A stretch of 64,000 bases of DNA from Pseudomonadota bacterium (GCA_016201105.1 JACQDN010000040.1:33747-97746), one strand, 5' to 3'. Numbered from the stretch's first letter, positions 10,410-17,449 are shown. Made by a program: numbers and translations. The notes: a model not told the origin generated them from the sequence alone.

Positions 10410-10629
10410 GGATCGGCCATCGAGATGAATAATTCGTGAGAAACGGCGGTTTGCGGCGGCCGCTGCGTCTGCCTATCGATGCGCGCGACTATCCCGCATC
10501 CCATCGAACCATTGGCGGACTGCGGTCCAGCCCTATTTTGCTGAGGTTTAGCGCCGAGGTTTCTCCCGAACGTGGCCATGATAGGCTGCGCGAATTGAAA
10601 TATCGGCACGTTGCGAAGGCCATGCGACC

Positions 10630-10843
10630 GTGGAAATTCTAGCAACGATCACTTGCCCGGCTTGCGGCCATCGCGCGCGAAACGATGCCGACGGATGCCT
10701 GCCAATATTTCTACGACTGCAAGGGTTGTGGCGTCTTGCTCAAGCCCAAGACGGGCGATTGCTGCGCGTTCTGTTCCTATGCCGACATGCCGTGCCCGCC
10801 GATGCAGGCGGCGGGCGAAACCGGCGGGAGTTGCTGCCAATGA
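10630..10843 (+). pseudogene. GDCCVxC-type Cys-rich protein, frameshifted copy
   Basis: The N-terminal part (GTG at 10630) reads ITCPACGH in frame 1. The rest (ETMPTDACQYFYDCKGC, then GDCCAFCSY and a C-terminal CCQ) reads in frame 2, ending at TGA 10841-10843. The break lies at the (CG)4 tract 10672-10679. Restoring one CG unit gives a continuous protein that aligns along its length with the intact paralogue at 14738-14971. The family is a small zinc-ribbon-like Cys protein (some members are selenoproteins) often beside mercury or copper genes. As read, frame 1 would instead run on into the next gene and give a 193-residue fusion. A sequencing error cannot be excluded. Confidence 0.75.
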
Positions 10844-11211
10844 CAAACCGGACCGCTCCGCAGAAAGATTGGACGCGTCAACCCCTGAGCTTCGGCCTAT
10901 GGTGGGAGCTGCCAATCGCGCTTGGAGCCTTTGCCAGTCTGCTGCATCTTTCATTTCGTATCGGCGCAGGCATCTGCGCGGTTCTGTTCGTTTGGATGGC
11001 GATCGGATGCCTGCTCAACGCCAGACGCTGTCATCGATTGCATTGCTATATCTCCGGCCCGGTTTTCCTTCTGGGCGCCCTTGTTGCCGGTTTGAACGGC
11101 GCGGGCGTGCTGGCGCTGGGCCCACACAGTCTCAACAACATCGCCGGGGTCACGCTGGGGCTCGCTTTGCTGTCCTTCATCCCCGAAATCGTCTGGAGGC
11201 GCTACGCTTGA
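10840..11211 (+). CDS. Small four-helix membrane protein
   Basis: 123 residues starting at ATG 10840, which overlaps the stop of the GDCC gene (ATGA). About four hydrophobic helices are visible (LPIALGAFASLLHLSF, AGICAVLFVWMAIGCLL, YISGPVFLLGALVAGL, VTLGLALLSFIPEIVW). Cysteines lie in the loop between helices 2 and 3 (NARRCHRLHCYISG). I recognise no named family. Coupling to a GDCC protein suggests a metal-related envelope role, possibly a MerT-like or permease-like partner. This is inference only. Confidence 0.7.
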   Translation: MTNRTAPQKDWTRQPLSFGLWWELPIALGAFASLLHLSFRIGAGICAVLFVWMAIGCLLNARRCHRLHCYISGPVFLLGALVAGLNGAGVLALGPHSLNNIAGVTLGLALLSFIPEIVWRRYA

Positions 11212-11239
11212 TTGGCGCCGCGCATCAGAGCGGGAGCAA

Positions 11240-11647
11240 CTATCTCAGGAACCAAATCGCCGCCAACAAGGCTGGCGAGAGCATGCTCGTGAGCACACAG
11301 TAGAAGCAGTAGCGCCCGAGCTTTGCCATGTCGCGTATCCCCTGAATGTTGGCCAGGAGGGCTGCAATCGCAAGGATCAGCAACAGCGACCAATCCCAGT
11401 TCGATCTAACCGGGCCAAGAAGAAGCAGCGCCACCGCGCTGTAGAGAACCGCGGCGATATAGCCATCGGGAACGCCGAAGGGTTTGGCAAAGGGTGCGTC
11501 TGCGACCACTTCGCAGCCGTCGCCAAACACCGGGCACCAGAGATGTTCGACGACTCTGCTCTGGTAGAGCCCAACATAGACCATCGAGGCCGCACTCAGC
11601 ACGGCCAGTCCGATTGCAACAAGATAAATAGCATTCGATGACAGCAT
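11240..11647 (-). CDS. Vitamin K epoxide reductase family protein
   Basis: 135-residue integral membrane protein with four helices. The cysteines are arranged as in VKOR enzymes: a loop pair in CPVFGDGCEVV after helix 1 and the active-site CxxC in GRYCFYCVLTS near the last helices. VKOR homologues reoxidise a DsbA-type partner using quinone and so put disulfides into periplasmic proteins. No thioredoxin domain is fused. The gene is the last of the minus-strand run that begins with the NPC-repeat peptide at 14612 and also holds CcdA and a thioredoxin, so it fits an envelope thiol/disulfide role. Confidence 0.85.
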   Translation of the reverse strand: MLSSNAIYLVAIGLAVLSAASMVYVGLYQSRVVEHLWCPVFGDGCEVVADAPFAKPFGVPDGYIAAVLYSAVALLLLGPVRSNWDWSLLLILAIAALLANIQGIRDMAKLGRYCFYCVLTSMLSPALLAAIWFLR

Positions 11648-11683
11648 CTGCGCAATTTCTCCGCTTTAGCTGCACCCTAGCGG

Positions 11684-12373
11684 TTATGCGGGCTTGAGTT
11701 GCTCATCGGCGGTCGATTCATCTTCGAGCCCCAGACGCCCTCGAATTTCCGCAAGTCGCCGATCGAGATCGATGTCCTTGCCGGACGTCACCTCCAGCCC
11801 GCGATCTTCGAAGACATCGCGGTCGGGATGTTTTTTCCGCCAGCGTGTGACTGCAACGTCGCGTTGTTTCACCAGCGCTTCGATATCGGATCGAAACAAT
11901 ACGAACATCGCCGACAACCAGCGGTTCAAAGGCCAGGACGGCCGGGCCAGATCGACGACAAATCTATCCAGCATCGCGATGACCTCTTCGGCCGGATGCC
12001 AAGTTTCCGCCGTCACCCAGCGGTTGGTGGTGAACAACCGGATCGGCCGGCCTGCCTGGCTCATGGAGATCGCCACCAGATGGCACGGTGGATTGTCGTC
12101 GTCCGCATCCGGACGCAGAAACGTGTGGAAATGGCCATAGTCGTTCCACGCGCCGCGTGTCTGCGGGTGCGCGTGAAAATAGTACTGCGCGCGCGTCTCG
12201 CGATCGTAGACGTCGCTCGCAGGGTAGTGGTCGTATTCGATGAATTCGCAGCCGCTCAGCACTTCCGCGACCAGATTGGAGCCGTCTTTCTCCAGAACGC
12301 GAATACAGTTCACGATTTCCGCGCCGGCTTCCGCCATGCGTTCGAGCGCCGCCGTGTCGCCGGCGTCACTCAC
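11684..12373 (-). CDS. DUF6969-like protein
   Basis: 229 residues from GTG 12373, chosen because it overlaps the end of the NrtS gene by 8 bases; a longer frame upstream only antisenses that gene. The conserved core is EYDHYPASDVYDRET, then AQYYFHAHP and a GHFHTFLRP block rich in His. This matches what I recall of the uncharacterised DUF6969 family. No signal peptide is visible. The His-rich HAHP/GHFHTF segment could bind metal, but no reaction is known. It lies inside the tightly packed minus-strand operon between nrtS and the VKOR gene. Confidence 0.7.
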   Translation of the reverse strand: MSDAGDTAALERMAEAGAEIVNCIRVLEKDGSNLVAEVLSGCEFIEYDHYPASDVYDRETRAQYYFHAHPQTRGAWNDYGHFHTFLRPDADDDNPPCHLVAISMSQAGRPIRLFTTNRWVTAETWHPAEEVIAMLDRFVVDLARPSWPLNRWLSAMFVLFRSDIEALVKQRDVAVTRWRKKHPDRDVFEDRGLEVTSGKDIDLDRRLAEIRGRLGLEDESTADEQLKPA

Positions 12374-12647
12374 CGTGCGACCCCATCCGGCTGAAGGCGG
12401 AATACGCGCCATAGGACGCCACGAAGAACGGCACGGCATAGGTCAGAACAAGCCGCAGAAGGTTCACGGGCTTGCCGTCGACGATCTCCGCGCCCTGATT
12501 GATGGCGTTCAGGATCGTCCCGACGACAAACGCAATCGACAGCGAGCGCACGGCAATGGGCCATGACGCCGCTTTGCGCAGCGCATGCCAGTCGATTCTG
12601 CCCGTTCCGTGTCTCAATCGTATCGCGCCGGTTTCCACGTCGCACAA
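12366..12647 (-). CDS. nrtS: NrtS-like nitrate/nitrite transporter
   Basis: 93 residues with two hydrophobic helices. The signature of the small NrtS family is visible: SLSIAFVVGTILNAINQGAEI followed by LRLVLTYAVPFFVASYGAY. NrtS proteins are short two-helix membrane proteins linked to nitrate/nitrite uptake in cyanobacteria and proteobacteria. The gene is 3 bases from the ccdA stop and overlaps the next gene, so it is part of one operon. Why a nitrate carrier would sit with thiol-redox genes is unclear. Confidence 0.75.
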   Translation of the reverse strand: MCDVETGAIRLRHGTGRIDWHALRKAASWPIAVRSLSIAFVVGTILNAINQGAEIVDGKPVNLLRLVLTYAVPFFVASYGAYSAFSRMGSHGE

Positions 12648-12650
12648 ACC

Positions 12651-13376
12651 CTAAAACCGCGTGGTGAGGCGAAGCAACCAGTCGGGCATATGGGAGACGA
12701 GAAATCCCTCCACGGTCTGGTTCAGGCCGCTCAAAATCAAAACGCCGAAGAGGATCACGCTCACGCCAAGAACCGCTTTCGCGCCCGTGGCAGAGCCGGC
12801 AATCTTGCCGCGCCAACGCATCAGAGTGGCGCGCGACACTGTTCCAAGCGCCAGAAGGGGAACGGCCGCTCCGCTGCCGAATGCCAGCATGATGAAACTC
12901 GCTTGCGCCAGATTGTGGCCGTTGGCGGCCATCAGCGCCGCGGCTCCCAAGGCCGGCCCCGAACACGGACTCCAAACCGCACCGAACAAGAGCCCAAGGC
13001 TAAACTGACCCGTCAATCCCGTCGGCGAGAATCGTCCGAAACGCTGCTCGACCCATCCGCCCACAGGTCCGGCCGCCGTCGCGAAACGCGCCTGTAAAGA
13101 CGGCAAGACCAAGACGATTCCGAACGCCATGAGCGCCACCGCGCCCACCGACTGGAATGCGCCGCTGCCGAGACCCACCGAGAATCCCAGCGCGGCAACA
13201 AACGTGCCGATGGTCGCAAACGACAAGGCCAAACCCGATGCCAGCGCGAGCGGACCGAACCGGTGCGCGCCGAGGGCGCCCGACAGCGCAAGAGGCAGGA
13301 TCGGCAATACGCACGGAGACAGGATCGACAAGATCCCCGCGACAAAGGAAAACAGCGCCGCACCGAATGGAAACAC
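12651..13376 (-). CDS. ccdA: CcdA/DsbD-type membrane thiol electron carrier
   Basis: 241 residues with six predicted helices. The two essential cysteines lie in the family motifs ILSPCVLPILPLAL (helix 1) and WSPCSGPALGAA (helix 4). CcdA passes electrons from cytoplasmic thioredoxin across the membrane to periplasmic thioredoxin-like proteins. The gene just upstream (13387-13779) encodes such an exported thioredoxin, 10 bases away. Known uses are cytochrome c maturation and reduction of periplasmic Cys proteins; no cytochrome genes are near, so the Cys-rich peptides of this regulon are plausible clients. Confidence 0.92.
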   Translation of the reverse strand: MFPFGAALFSFVAGILSILSPCVLPILPLALSGALGAHRFGPLALASGLALSFATIGTFVAALGFSVGLGSGAFQSVGAVALMAFGIVLVLPSLQARFATAAGPVGGWVEQRFGRFSPTGLTGQFSLGLLFGAVWSPCSGPALGAAALMAANGHNLAQASFIMLAFGSGAAVPLLALGTVSRATLMRWRGKIAGSATGAKAVLGVSVILFGVLILSGLNQTVEGFLVSHMPDWLLRLTTRF

Positions 13377-13386
13377 GTTTATAGCC

Positions 13387-13779
13387 CTATTCGCCGCGCC
13401 GCATCATCGCTTCGACCACACCGGAATCGGTGCCGCCGATCAGCCGCGCCGTTTCTTTCTCGCCTTTAAATACGATCAACGTGCTTTGGGTTGAGGCGCC
13501 GAACCGGCGCACGATGTCCTTCCGGTCGTCGAAATCCACATCGAAAACCACGAAGCGCGCGAATTCCGGTTTGAGAAGCTCGCGTTCGATGATCGCGTTC
13601 TGGGCCTTGCAGGTCGGACACCAGGAAGCGGTGATGTCGACGAGGATCGGTTCGCCGTCGGATTGGGCTTTCGCAAAACGCGCGGCATCGTAGGCGTAGC
13701 GTTCCGCGGCAACCGCCGACCCCACCAATGTCATTCCACCGACAACAAGCGCCAGCATCGCTGCGATCCGTCGTATCAT
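13387..13779 (-). CDS. Exported thioredoxin-fold protein
   Basis: 130 residues with a signal peptide (MIRRIAAMLALVVGG...AVAA) and a thioredoxin fold resembling the C-terminal domain of DsbD. The active site is ASWCPTCKAQN. The usual cis-proline before the last strands is replaced: the segment reads STQSTLIVFKG. That change is common in this DsbD-gamma-like group (from memory). It probably receives electrons from the adjacent CcdA and reduces periplasmic cysteines. It lies 34 bases downstream of the DUF6789 gene in the NPC operon. Confidence 0.88.
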   Translation of the reverse strand: MIRRIAAMLALVVGGMTLVGSAVAAERYAYDAARFAKAQSDGEPILVDITASWCPTCKAQNAIIERELLKPEFARFVVFDVDFDDRKDIVRRFGASTQSTLIVFKGEKETARLIGGTDSGVVEAMMRRGE

Positions 13780-13813
13780 GTTCTATCGCCCCTTTCGTCC
13801 TCTATACCAGATC

Positions 13814-14248
13814 TCAAGCCGTCAGCGGCGCGGCGCGCCAGCCGTAAACGGCGCCCATCGTGGCGCCGAAAACAATATGAAGAAGCAGCGTCATCATTGG
13901 GGCGGCGAGACCGAAGTGAAGGCCGAAGAGCCCGGCACCCGCCATGGGCATGACCATCACCATCATCACAAGCCATGCTCCGATTCCAAACACGACGCCG
14001 CGTGTCGTTGCATTGCCGCCGGGAATTCGCGCCTGCAGCAGGGCAAAGAGACCGCCCCACACGATGCTGCCGATCATGAAATGCATGAGCCATCCGGCGA
14101 GCAGACTGGGAACGCCCGACATCTGCGTCAGCATCTGGATGACATCGAGTTGCGGCATCATTCCCATCATCTGTTTCACAGCCATGAAGACAGACAGCAC
14201 GACAGTGGCCGCGAAGCCTGCAAAAACACCATTTCCCAGTCGACCCAT
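13814..14248 (-). CDS. DUF6789-like membrane protein
   Basis: 144 residues from ATG 14248 with GGAGG 7-8 bases before it; longer frames upstream run into the NPC peptide gene and are rejected. Four hydrophobic helices are visible, with an unusually Met-rich content (AVKQMMGMMPQLDVIQM, VMMVMVMPMAG). The pattern VVLSVFMAVKQMMGMMPQLD and GWLMHFMIGSIVWG matches the DUF6789 family as I recall it. The function is unknown. Position directly behind the NPC-repeat gene suggests a membrane partner in the same metal response; the Met residues could contact Cu(I), which is speculation. Confidence 0.75.
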   Translation of the reverse strand: MGRLGNGVFAGFAATVVLSVFMAVKQMMGMMPQLDVIQMLTQMSGVPSLLAGWLMHFMIGSIVWGGLFALLQARIPGGNATTRGVVFGIGAWLVMMVMVMPMAGAGLFGLHFGLAAPMMTLLLHIVFGATMGAVYGWRAAPLTA

Positions 14249-14274
14249 GAATGCCTCCGGAATTGGAACCCAAC

Positions 14275-14311
14275 GGCGGCGCGAACGCCGGTCGAGACGA
14301 AACGCGCCGCC
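14275..14311 (-). promoter_or_regulatory. Stem-loop behind the minus-strand NPC gene
   Basis: GGCGGCGCG (14275-14283) and CGCGCCGCC (14303-14311) form a 9-bp stem starting 7 bases after the NPC stop codon on the minus strand. There is no U-run after it, so it is more likely an mRNA-stabilising or attenuating hairpin than a full terminator. It parallels the hairpin at 17403-17423 behind the other NPC gene. Confidence 0.5.
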
Positions 14312-14318
14312 CTCTTGC

Positions 14319-14612
14319 TTAATGCGGTGCGCAGGGATTCGATTTCGCCGCGCAGGGATTGGTCTTGGCGGCACACGGATTGGCTTTCGGCGCGCAGGGA
14401 TTGACCTTCGCCGTGCGATTCTTCCTGGCGTGATGCTTCAGTTTCGCGGCCGCGCATGGCTTGCAGGGATTGACGGATTTCGCGCTGCACGGATTTGACG
14501 CCGGCGCGCAAGGGTTGGCGACAGCGACCGAAGCCGGCGCGTAGGCGGCCGTGAGGCCTCCGAACGCCATGGCGGTGCCCAGCGTCAACATGGATTTGCG
14601 AAAATGTTTCAT
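14319..14612 (-). CDS. Exported NPC-repeat Cys-rich peptide
   Basis: 97 residues. A signal peptide (MKHFRKSMLTLGTAMAFGG...) precedes a mature part made almost only of NPCAPK/NPCAAK-type units: seven NPC motifs and eight cysteines, with a basic His/Lys linker (KLKHHARKNRTAK) in the middle. The signal peptide resembles that of the second NPC gene at 17206 (both M-x-x-F-x-K-S-x-LTLG), so the two look like paralogues. An exact GTAACC-N16-CGAA promoter lies upstream. The likely role is periplasmic metal binding; modification of the cysteines by the MNIO enzyme BufB is a hypothesis. No named family recognised. Confidence 0.8.
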   Translation of the reverse strand: MKHFRKSMLTLGTAMAFGGLTAAYAPASVAVANPCAPASNPCSAKSVNPCKPCAAAKLKHHARKNRTAKVNPCAPKANPCAAKTNPCAAKSNPCAPH

Positions 14613-14688
14613 ATCGGCTCCCTCATGAGTACAGGTTTTGACTACAGCGGATGCGCCACCGAAGGAGGAGCACCGCTATATTTCTGTT

Positions 14689-14714
14689 TTCGGAAGGACG
14701 CAGCGCAAGGTTAC
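14689..14714 (-). promoter_or_regulatory. Predicted SigF promoter of the NPC-thioredoxin-CcdA operon
   Basis: Read on the minus strand: GTAACC (14714-14709), exactly 16 bases, then CGAA (14692-14689). The NPC gene starts about 76 bases downstream. Both boxes and the spacing are identical to the site at 17148-17173 and agree with the SigF consensus of Caulobacter as I recall it. It lies between the GDCC gene and the NPC gene, so it can drive the run down to the VKOR gene. Confidence 0.78.
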
Positions 14715-14737
14715 GTCCCGCGCGATGGGAGCGGCTG

Positions 14738-14971
14738 TTATTGCGGTCGCCGGCCGCAGTTCCGGCCGCTATCCGGTTCCGACGTTTGCATCGACGGACA
14801 GCGCACTGAGCCGTAGGAACAGAAGACGCAGCAATCGCCCGCTTTAGGCCGCAGCAGGGAATGACAGCCTTCGCACTCGTAGAAGAACTGACAAGCGTCG
14901 CGCGGCATGGTTTCGGTTTTGGAAAACCCGCAAATCGGGCACGTGATGCTCGATCGATCGATCACGGACAC
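14738..14971 (-). CDS. GDCCVxC-domain protein, intact copy
   Basis: 77 residues from GTG 14971. Cys pairs appear as ITCPICGF, then ACQFFYECEGC, and the family signature GDCCVFCSYGSVRCP. The fold should be a small zinc-ribbon-like cytoplasmic protein. Related proteins (some with selenocysteine) occur beside mercury and copper genes, but the biochemical role is not settled. It is behind the peroxiredoxin-like gene (57-base gap) and could belong to the sigF transcript. A frameshifted paralogue is at 10630-10843. Confidence 0.85.
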   Translation of the reverse strand: MSVIDRSSITCPICGFSKTETMPRDACQFFYECEGCHSLLRPKAGDCCVFCSYGSVRCPSMQTSEPDSGRNCGRRPQ

Positions 14972-15028
14972 GTCTCAGCCGTTGCGAACTCGAAAATTGC
15001 TTTGCGCCTGAAACCGCCGTGCGCCGTG

Positions 15029-15541
15029 TCACGCCTCCCCTCGAGCGGGATAGTCGTTCTTGGTCACAAACCGAACCGCGCCGAGAATCTCTGCGAAACT
15101 CGGCCGCGCGAACGGCATCGTCTGAATTGATGCGGCATAGAGCGTGCCGTCGGGACGGACGAGAAACACGCCGGGCTCGAGAAACTCAGGCGGCTCTTTT
15201 TCGGAAATGCCGCGGGATACATAAAGACCCCATTTGCGACCCAGCGCGATGGGAAAGTCGTAGGCGACGCGCAGCCTATCGAGCTCCCAATCGGTCTTTG
15301 CCTTGCCCGCGCGCTCTGCCGCATCGGACGTTGCCGCGACCGCGGCGACTCCGGCGCTCTCGAACTCCGAAAGCTTGCCATTGAGATCGCGCAGATATGT
15401 CCTGCAGATGGGACAATGCAAACCGCGATAGACCGCAATCATCGTGAAATGACGCGGCTGCTCGGCATTGAGTGCGAATCGGCCGCCGCCCACAAGCGGA
15501 AGATCGAGCCCGGGAACGGGCAGACGCGGCTTGACCATCAC
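15029..15541 (-). CDS. Peroxiredoxin-like (AhpC/TSA) protein
   Basis: 170 residues with a thioredoxin-like fold and the active-site region AVYRGLHCPICRTYLRDL, a CxxC rather than the single peroxidatic Cys of classic AhpC. This places it in the peroxiredoxin-like group. There is no signal peptide, so it is cytoplasmic. The expected activity is hydroperoxide or thiol-disulfide exchange. It lies 33 bases behind nrsF on the same strand, so it is probably in the sigF-nrsF operon. Confidence 0.85.
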   Translation of the reverse strand: MMVKPRLPVPGLDLPLVGGGRFALNAEQPRHFTMIAVYRGLHCPICRTYLRDLNGKLSEFESAGVAAVAATSDAAERAGKAKTDWELDRLRVAYDFPIALGRKWGLYVSRGISEKEPPEFLEPGVFLVRPDGTLYAASIQTMPFARPSFAEILGAVRFVTKNDYPARGEA

Positions 15542-15574
15542 AAACTCCTCGTCATGCGTTTTGTTTCTGCTGCA

Positions 15575-16240
15575 TCAAGGCGCGGGTGCATAGCGCCACC
15601 GCAGAATTTGCCGCCCCAGCAATCCCGCGAGCAGGACAAGTCCAAATACGGTTCCGGTTTGCCAGACGAGAACCATCAAACTGGCGTCTACCGGATGAAA
15701 CAGACGCAAGCCGACCTGCGCCAATCCGCCGGCGGCGAGCGCGCCGAGCGCTGTCGTCGTCATCGGTGCGATCGCCGATCCGCGCAGGATCATGACCGCC
15801 ATCGCAACGGCGGGTCCAAAACCCACCATCGCAATGCCCGGCAGACACTGCCAATCGGGACGCAGCACCAGGCCTGCGCTTCCCAATGAAAACCAGGTCT
15901 GCACGCAACCTTCGCCGAGAACGCCCAGCCACACGGCCAAAGGCAGCAACGGCATGTAATGTTCCCAGCGCGGCCGGCCGGGCACTCCGGCGCAGAACGC
16001 GGCCATCGCCGCCATCATGGCCGTCGCCAGCGCTGCACCCTGCTCGATCAACCAGCGGCCGTCCATCAATCGTTCGCCGAGGTCCGGCCGCAATCCCATG
16101 ATGAAGACGATCGCCGCAACCCACGGCCATGAAAGACCAAACCACACCGCGGTTCGCAAAAAAGGAGAACGCAAGCGCCGCACCGGCACCACGTCGGCCG
16201 CCAACCGTTTGACGAGTTCGTCCGTCGGGATCTTGATCAT
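15575..16240 (-). CDS. nrsF: NrsF-type anti-sigma factor (DUF1109)
   Basis: 221-residue membrane protein with six hydrophobic helices and a short cytoplasmic N terminus (MIKIPTDELVKRLAADVVPV). This is the layout of the NrsF/DUF1109 family, which holds SigF at the membrane. Cysteines in GEGCVQTW and DWQCLPGI sit in loop regions; in Caulobacter two conserved NrsF cysteines are needed for metal-stress sensing, so these may be the sensors. Its start overlaps the sigF stop by 4 bases. Residue-to-residue equivalence with Caulobacter NrsF was not checked. Confidence 0.88.
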   Translation of the reverse strand: MIKIPTDELVKRLAADVVPVRRLRSPFLRTAVWFGLSWPWVAAIVFIMGLRPDLGERLMDGRWLIEQGAALATAMMAAMAAFCAGVPGRPRWEHYMPLLPLAVWLGVLGEGCVQTWFSLGSAGLVLRPDWQCLPGIAMVGFGPAVAMAVMILRGSAIAPMTTTALGALAAGGLAQVGLRLFHPVDASLMVLVWQTGTVFGLVLLAGLLGRQILRWRYAPAP

Positions 16241-16845
16241 TTGGGTTGCTTGGTCTCTTCGAGTTTGTCACCCACAAGGCGAAGGCGCAGCGCTTTGAGC
16301 CCACGATGAACGGCCACTTTCAGCGCTGCAACCGACATGCCGCTCTCCGCCGATGCCTCCTTCAGAGACAATTCGCGCAGTTTCAGCAACTCGACCGCCT
16401 GGCGTTGGCCGGCGGGCAAATTCGCGATGGCTCGCCTTAGCAGCTCGGGATCTCCCTGACTTTCCACTCCTTTCTTCGAATCGTCCGAGGAAAAAGTTTC
16501 GGGCAGTTCGGGAACGGCCGACTCGTTTCTGGCGACGCGGGCGTGCCGCCTGTGTGCGTCGATCAGGCGATGCCGCGCAATCGAGGCCAGCCAAGGGACG
16601 AACGGGCGGTCGGGATCGTAGGTGTGGCGCACGGAATGCAGCGACAGCAAGACATCCTGAACGACGTCGTTGATTTCCAGGCCATAGTGGCGCTGCGAAC
16701 TTACAACACGCGCGATAATCGGGAGCGAACGACGCAACACCTCGGCATAAGCGGCCGCATCGCCCGCTTGCGCCAACTTCATAAGCCGGCCGAGAACAGC
16801 ATCTCCTGTCTCATCAGCCACGAAAATCTCCCGCGCTGCCGCCAT
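16237..16845 (-). CDS. sigF: ECF sigma factor, SigF type
   Basis: 202 residues. Sigma region 2 spans about residues 35-100 (VVQDVLLSLHSVRHTYDP, RPFVPWLASIARHRLID) and region 4 about 135-190 (LPAGQRQAVELLKLRELSLKEASAESG). Pairing with a DUF1109 anti-sigma gene, overlapping by 4 bases, identifies the SigF group. Two identical GTAACC-N16-CGAA sites upstream of Cys-rich peptide operons nearby give its likely regulon. No such site was found upstream of sigF itself, so autoregulation is not supported by sequence. Confidence 0.9.
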   Translation of the reverse strand: MAAAREIFVADETGDAVLGRLMKLAQAGDAAAYAEVLRRSLPIIARVVSSQRHYGLEINDVVQDVLLSLHSVRHTYDPDRPFVPWLASIARHRLIDAHRRHARVARNESAVPELPETFSSDDSKKGVESQGDPELLRRAIANLPAGQRQAVELLKLRELSLKEASAESGMSVAALKVAVHRGLKALRLRLVGDKLEETKQPK

Positions 16846-17205
16846 GGATTTCGACGCTACTCGCAGCGATGCCCGATTTCTCAGGATCGTCCAAATCCGG
16901 CCACAGGACCTTGAGAAAAGTCAATTTGTATCGGCAACGCGTGCGTGGCGCAGTTGGCCATATGCAACGTGTGAATGAAAGCCCCTGCAGGTTGGTGAGG
17001 ATGGACCGCAACGCTGCCGCCTGGAGGGGCTGGGGGGCGGAATAAGCACCGACGCGGCACCATCCTCGCCAATCATTGCGTGCGCGCGCCTGGAAAGGTT
17101 TCGCCTGCTTCGTCGCGCTCTTAAATCGGGCTCTGGGATCGCACACGGTAACCTTTCGCGGCGGCACTTCGAATTCATGGCTGTAACCGATCCTGGAGCT
17201 TCGCC
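16846..17205. other. Divergent gap between sigF and the bufferin operon
   Basis: 360 bases between sigF (minus) and the NPC lipoprotein gene (plus). The right end holds the SigF promoter at 17148-17173. A second GTAACC at 17183-17188 has no CGAA at the right distance. In the remainder I see no convincing gene, repeat or RNA; reading frames there have no family match and no ribosome site. Confidence 0.6.
17148..17173 (+). promoter_or_regulatory. Predicted SigF promoter of the bufferin operon
   Basis: GTAACC at 17148-17153, 16 bases, CGAA at 17170-17173, with the first gene's ATG 33 bases further on. It is identical in boxes and spacing to the minus-strand site at 14689-14714. The agreement of two independent sites, each just upstream of an NPC-repeat gene beside sigF-nrsF, is the main support. 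Confidence 0.8.
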
Positions 17206-17391
17206 ATGAGGCCTTTCACGAAATCCGCTCTCACGCTTGGCGCCGCCGTGGTGCTGAGCGGTTCGCTGGCTTCATGCCAGTCGCTCAACAACATGATTCA
17301 CGGGCGCAGCCCGTGCGCAGCCACGGCGAACCCGTGCGCCCCCAAGAATCCCTGCAAGCCCAAGAACCCCTGCGCAGCCAACCTTCGCTGA
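17206..17391 (+). CDS. NPC-repeat lipoprotein-like peptide
   Basis: 61 residues. The leader MRPFTKSALTLGAAVVLSGS ends in a lipobox (LASC, Cys24), so the mature form may be a lipid-anchored peptide of about 38 residues. The tail has one SPC and three NPC motifs separated by Pro/Ala/Lys. The leader resembles that of the NPC protein at 14319-14612. It is the first gene after the SigF promoter and is followed by a terminator-like hairpin before bufA1. Likely role: metal-binding or metal-sensing envelope peptide. Whether BufB modifies its cysteines is unknown. Confidence 0.78.
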   Translation: MRPFTKSALTLGAAVVLSGSLASCQSLNNMIHGRSPCAATANPCAPKNPCKPKNPCAANLR

Positions 17392-17402
17392 GCAGGCCAA
17401 GT

Positions 17403-17423
17403 CCGGCCTTCAAGGCCGGTTTT
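17403..17423 (+). terminator. Attenuator-like hairpin between NPC gene and bufA1
   Basis: CCGGCCTT (17403-17410), one base, AAGGCCGG (17412-17419), then TTTT. It is a perfect 8-bp GC-rich stem with a short U-run, 11 bases after the NPC stop. It probably ends part of the transcripts so that the small peptide is made in excess over downstream enzymes. Confidence 0.65.
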
Positions 17424-17449
17424 CACGACAACGCGAAAGGAGTTGATCC

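Noticed and set aside
16814..17167. Minus-strand frame in the sigF/bufferin gap
   Set aside because: Overlaps the promoter and sigF start, no ribosome site, no family resemblance.
17183..17188. Second GTAACC near the bufferin operon
   Set aside because: No CGAA 16 bases downstream, and it lies after the stronger site, within the likely leader.
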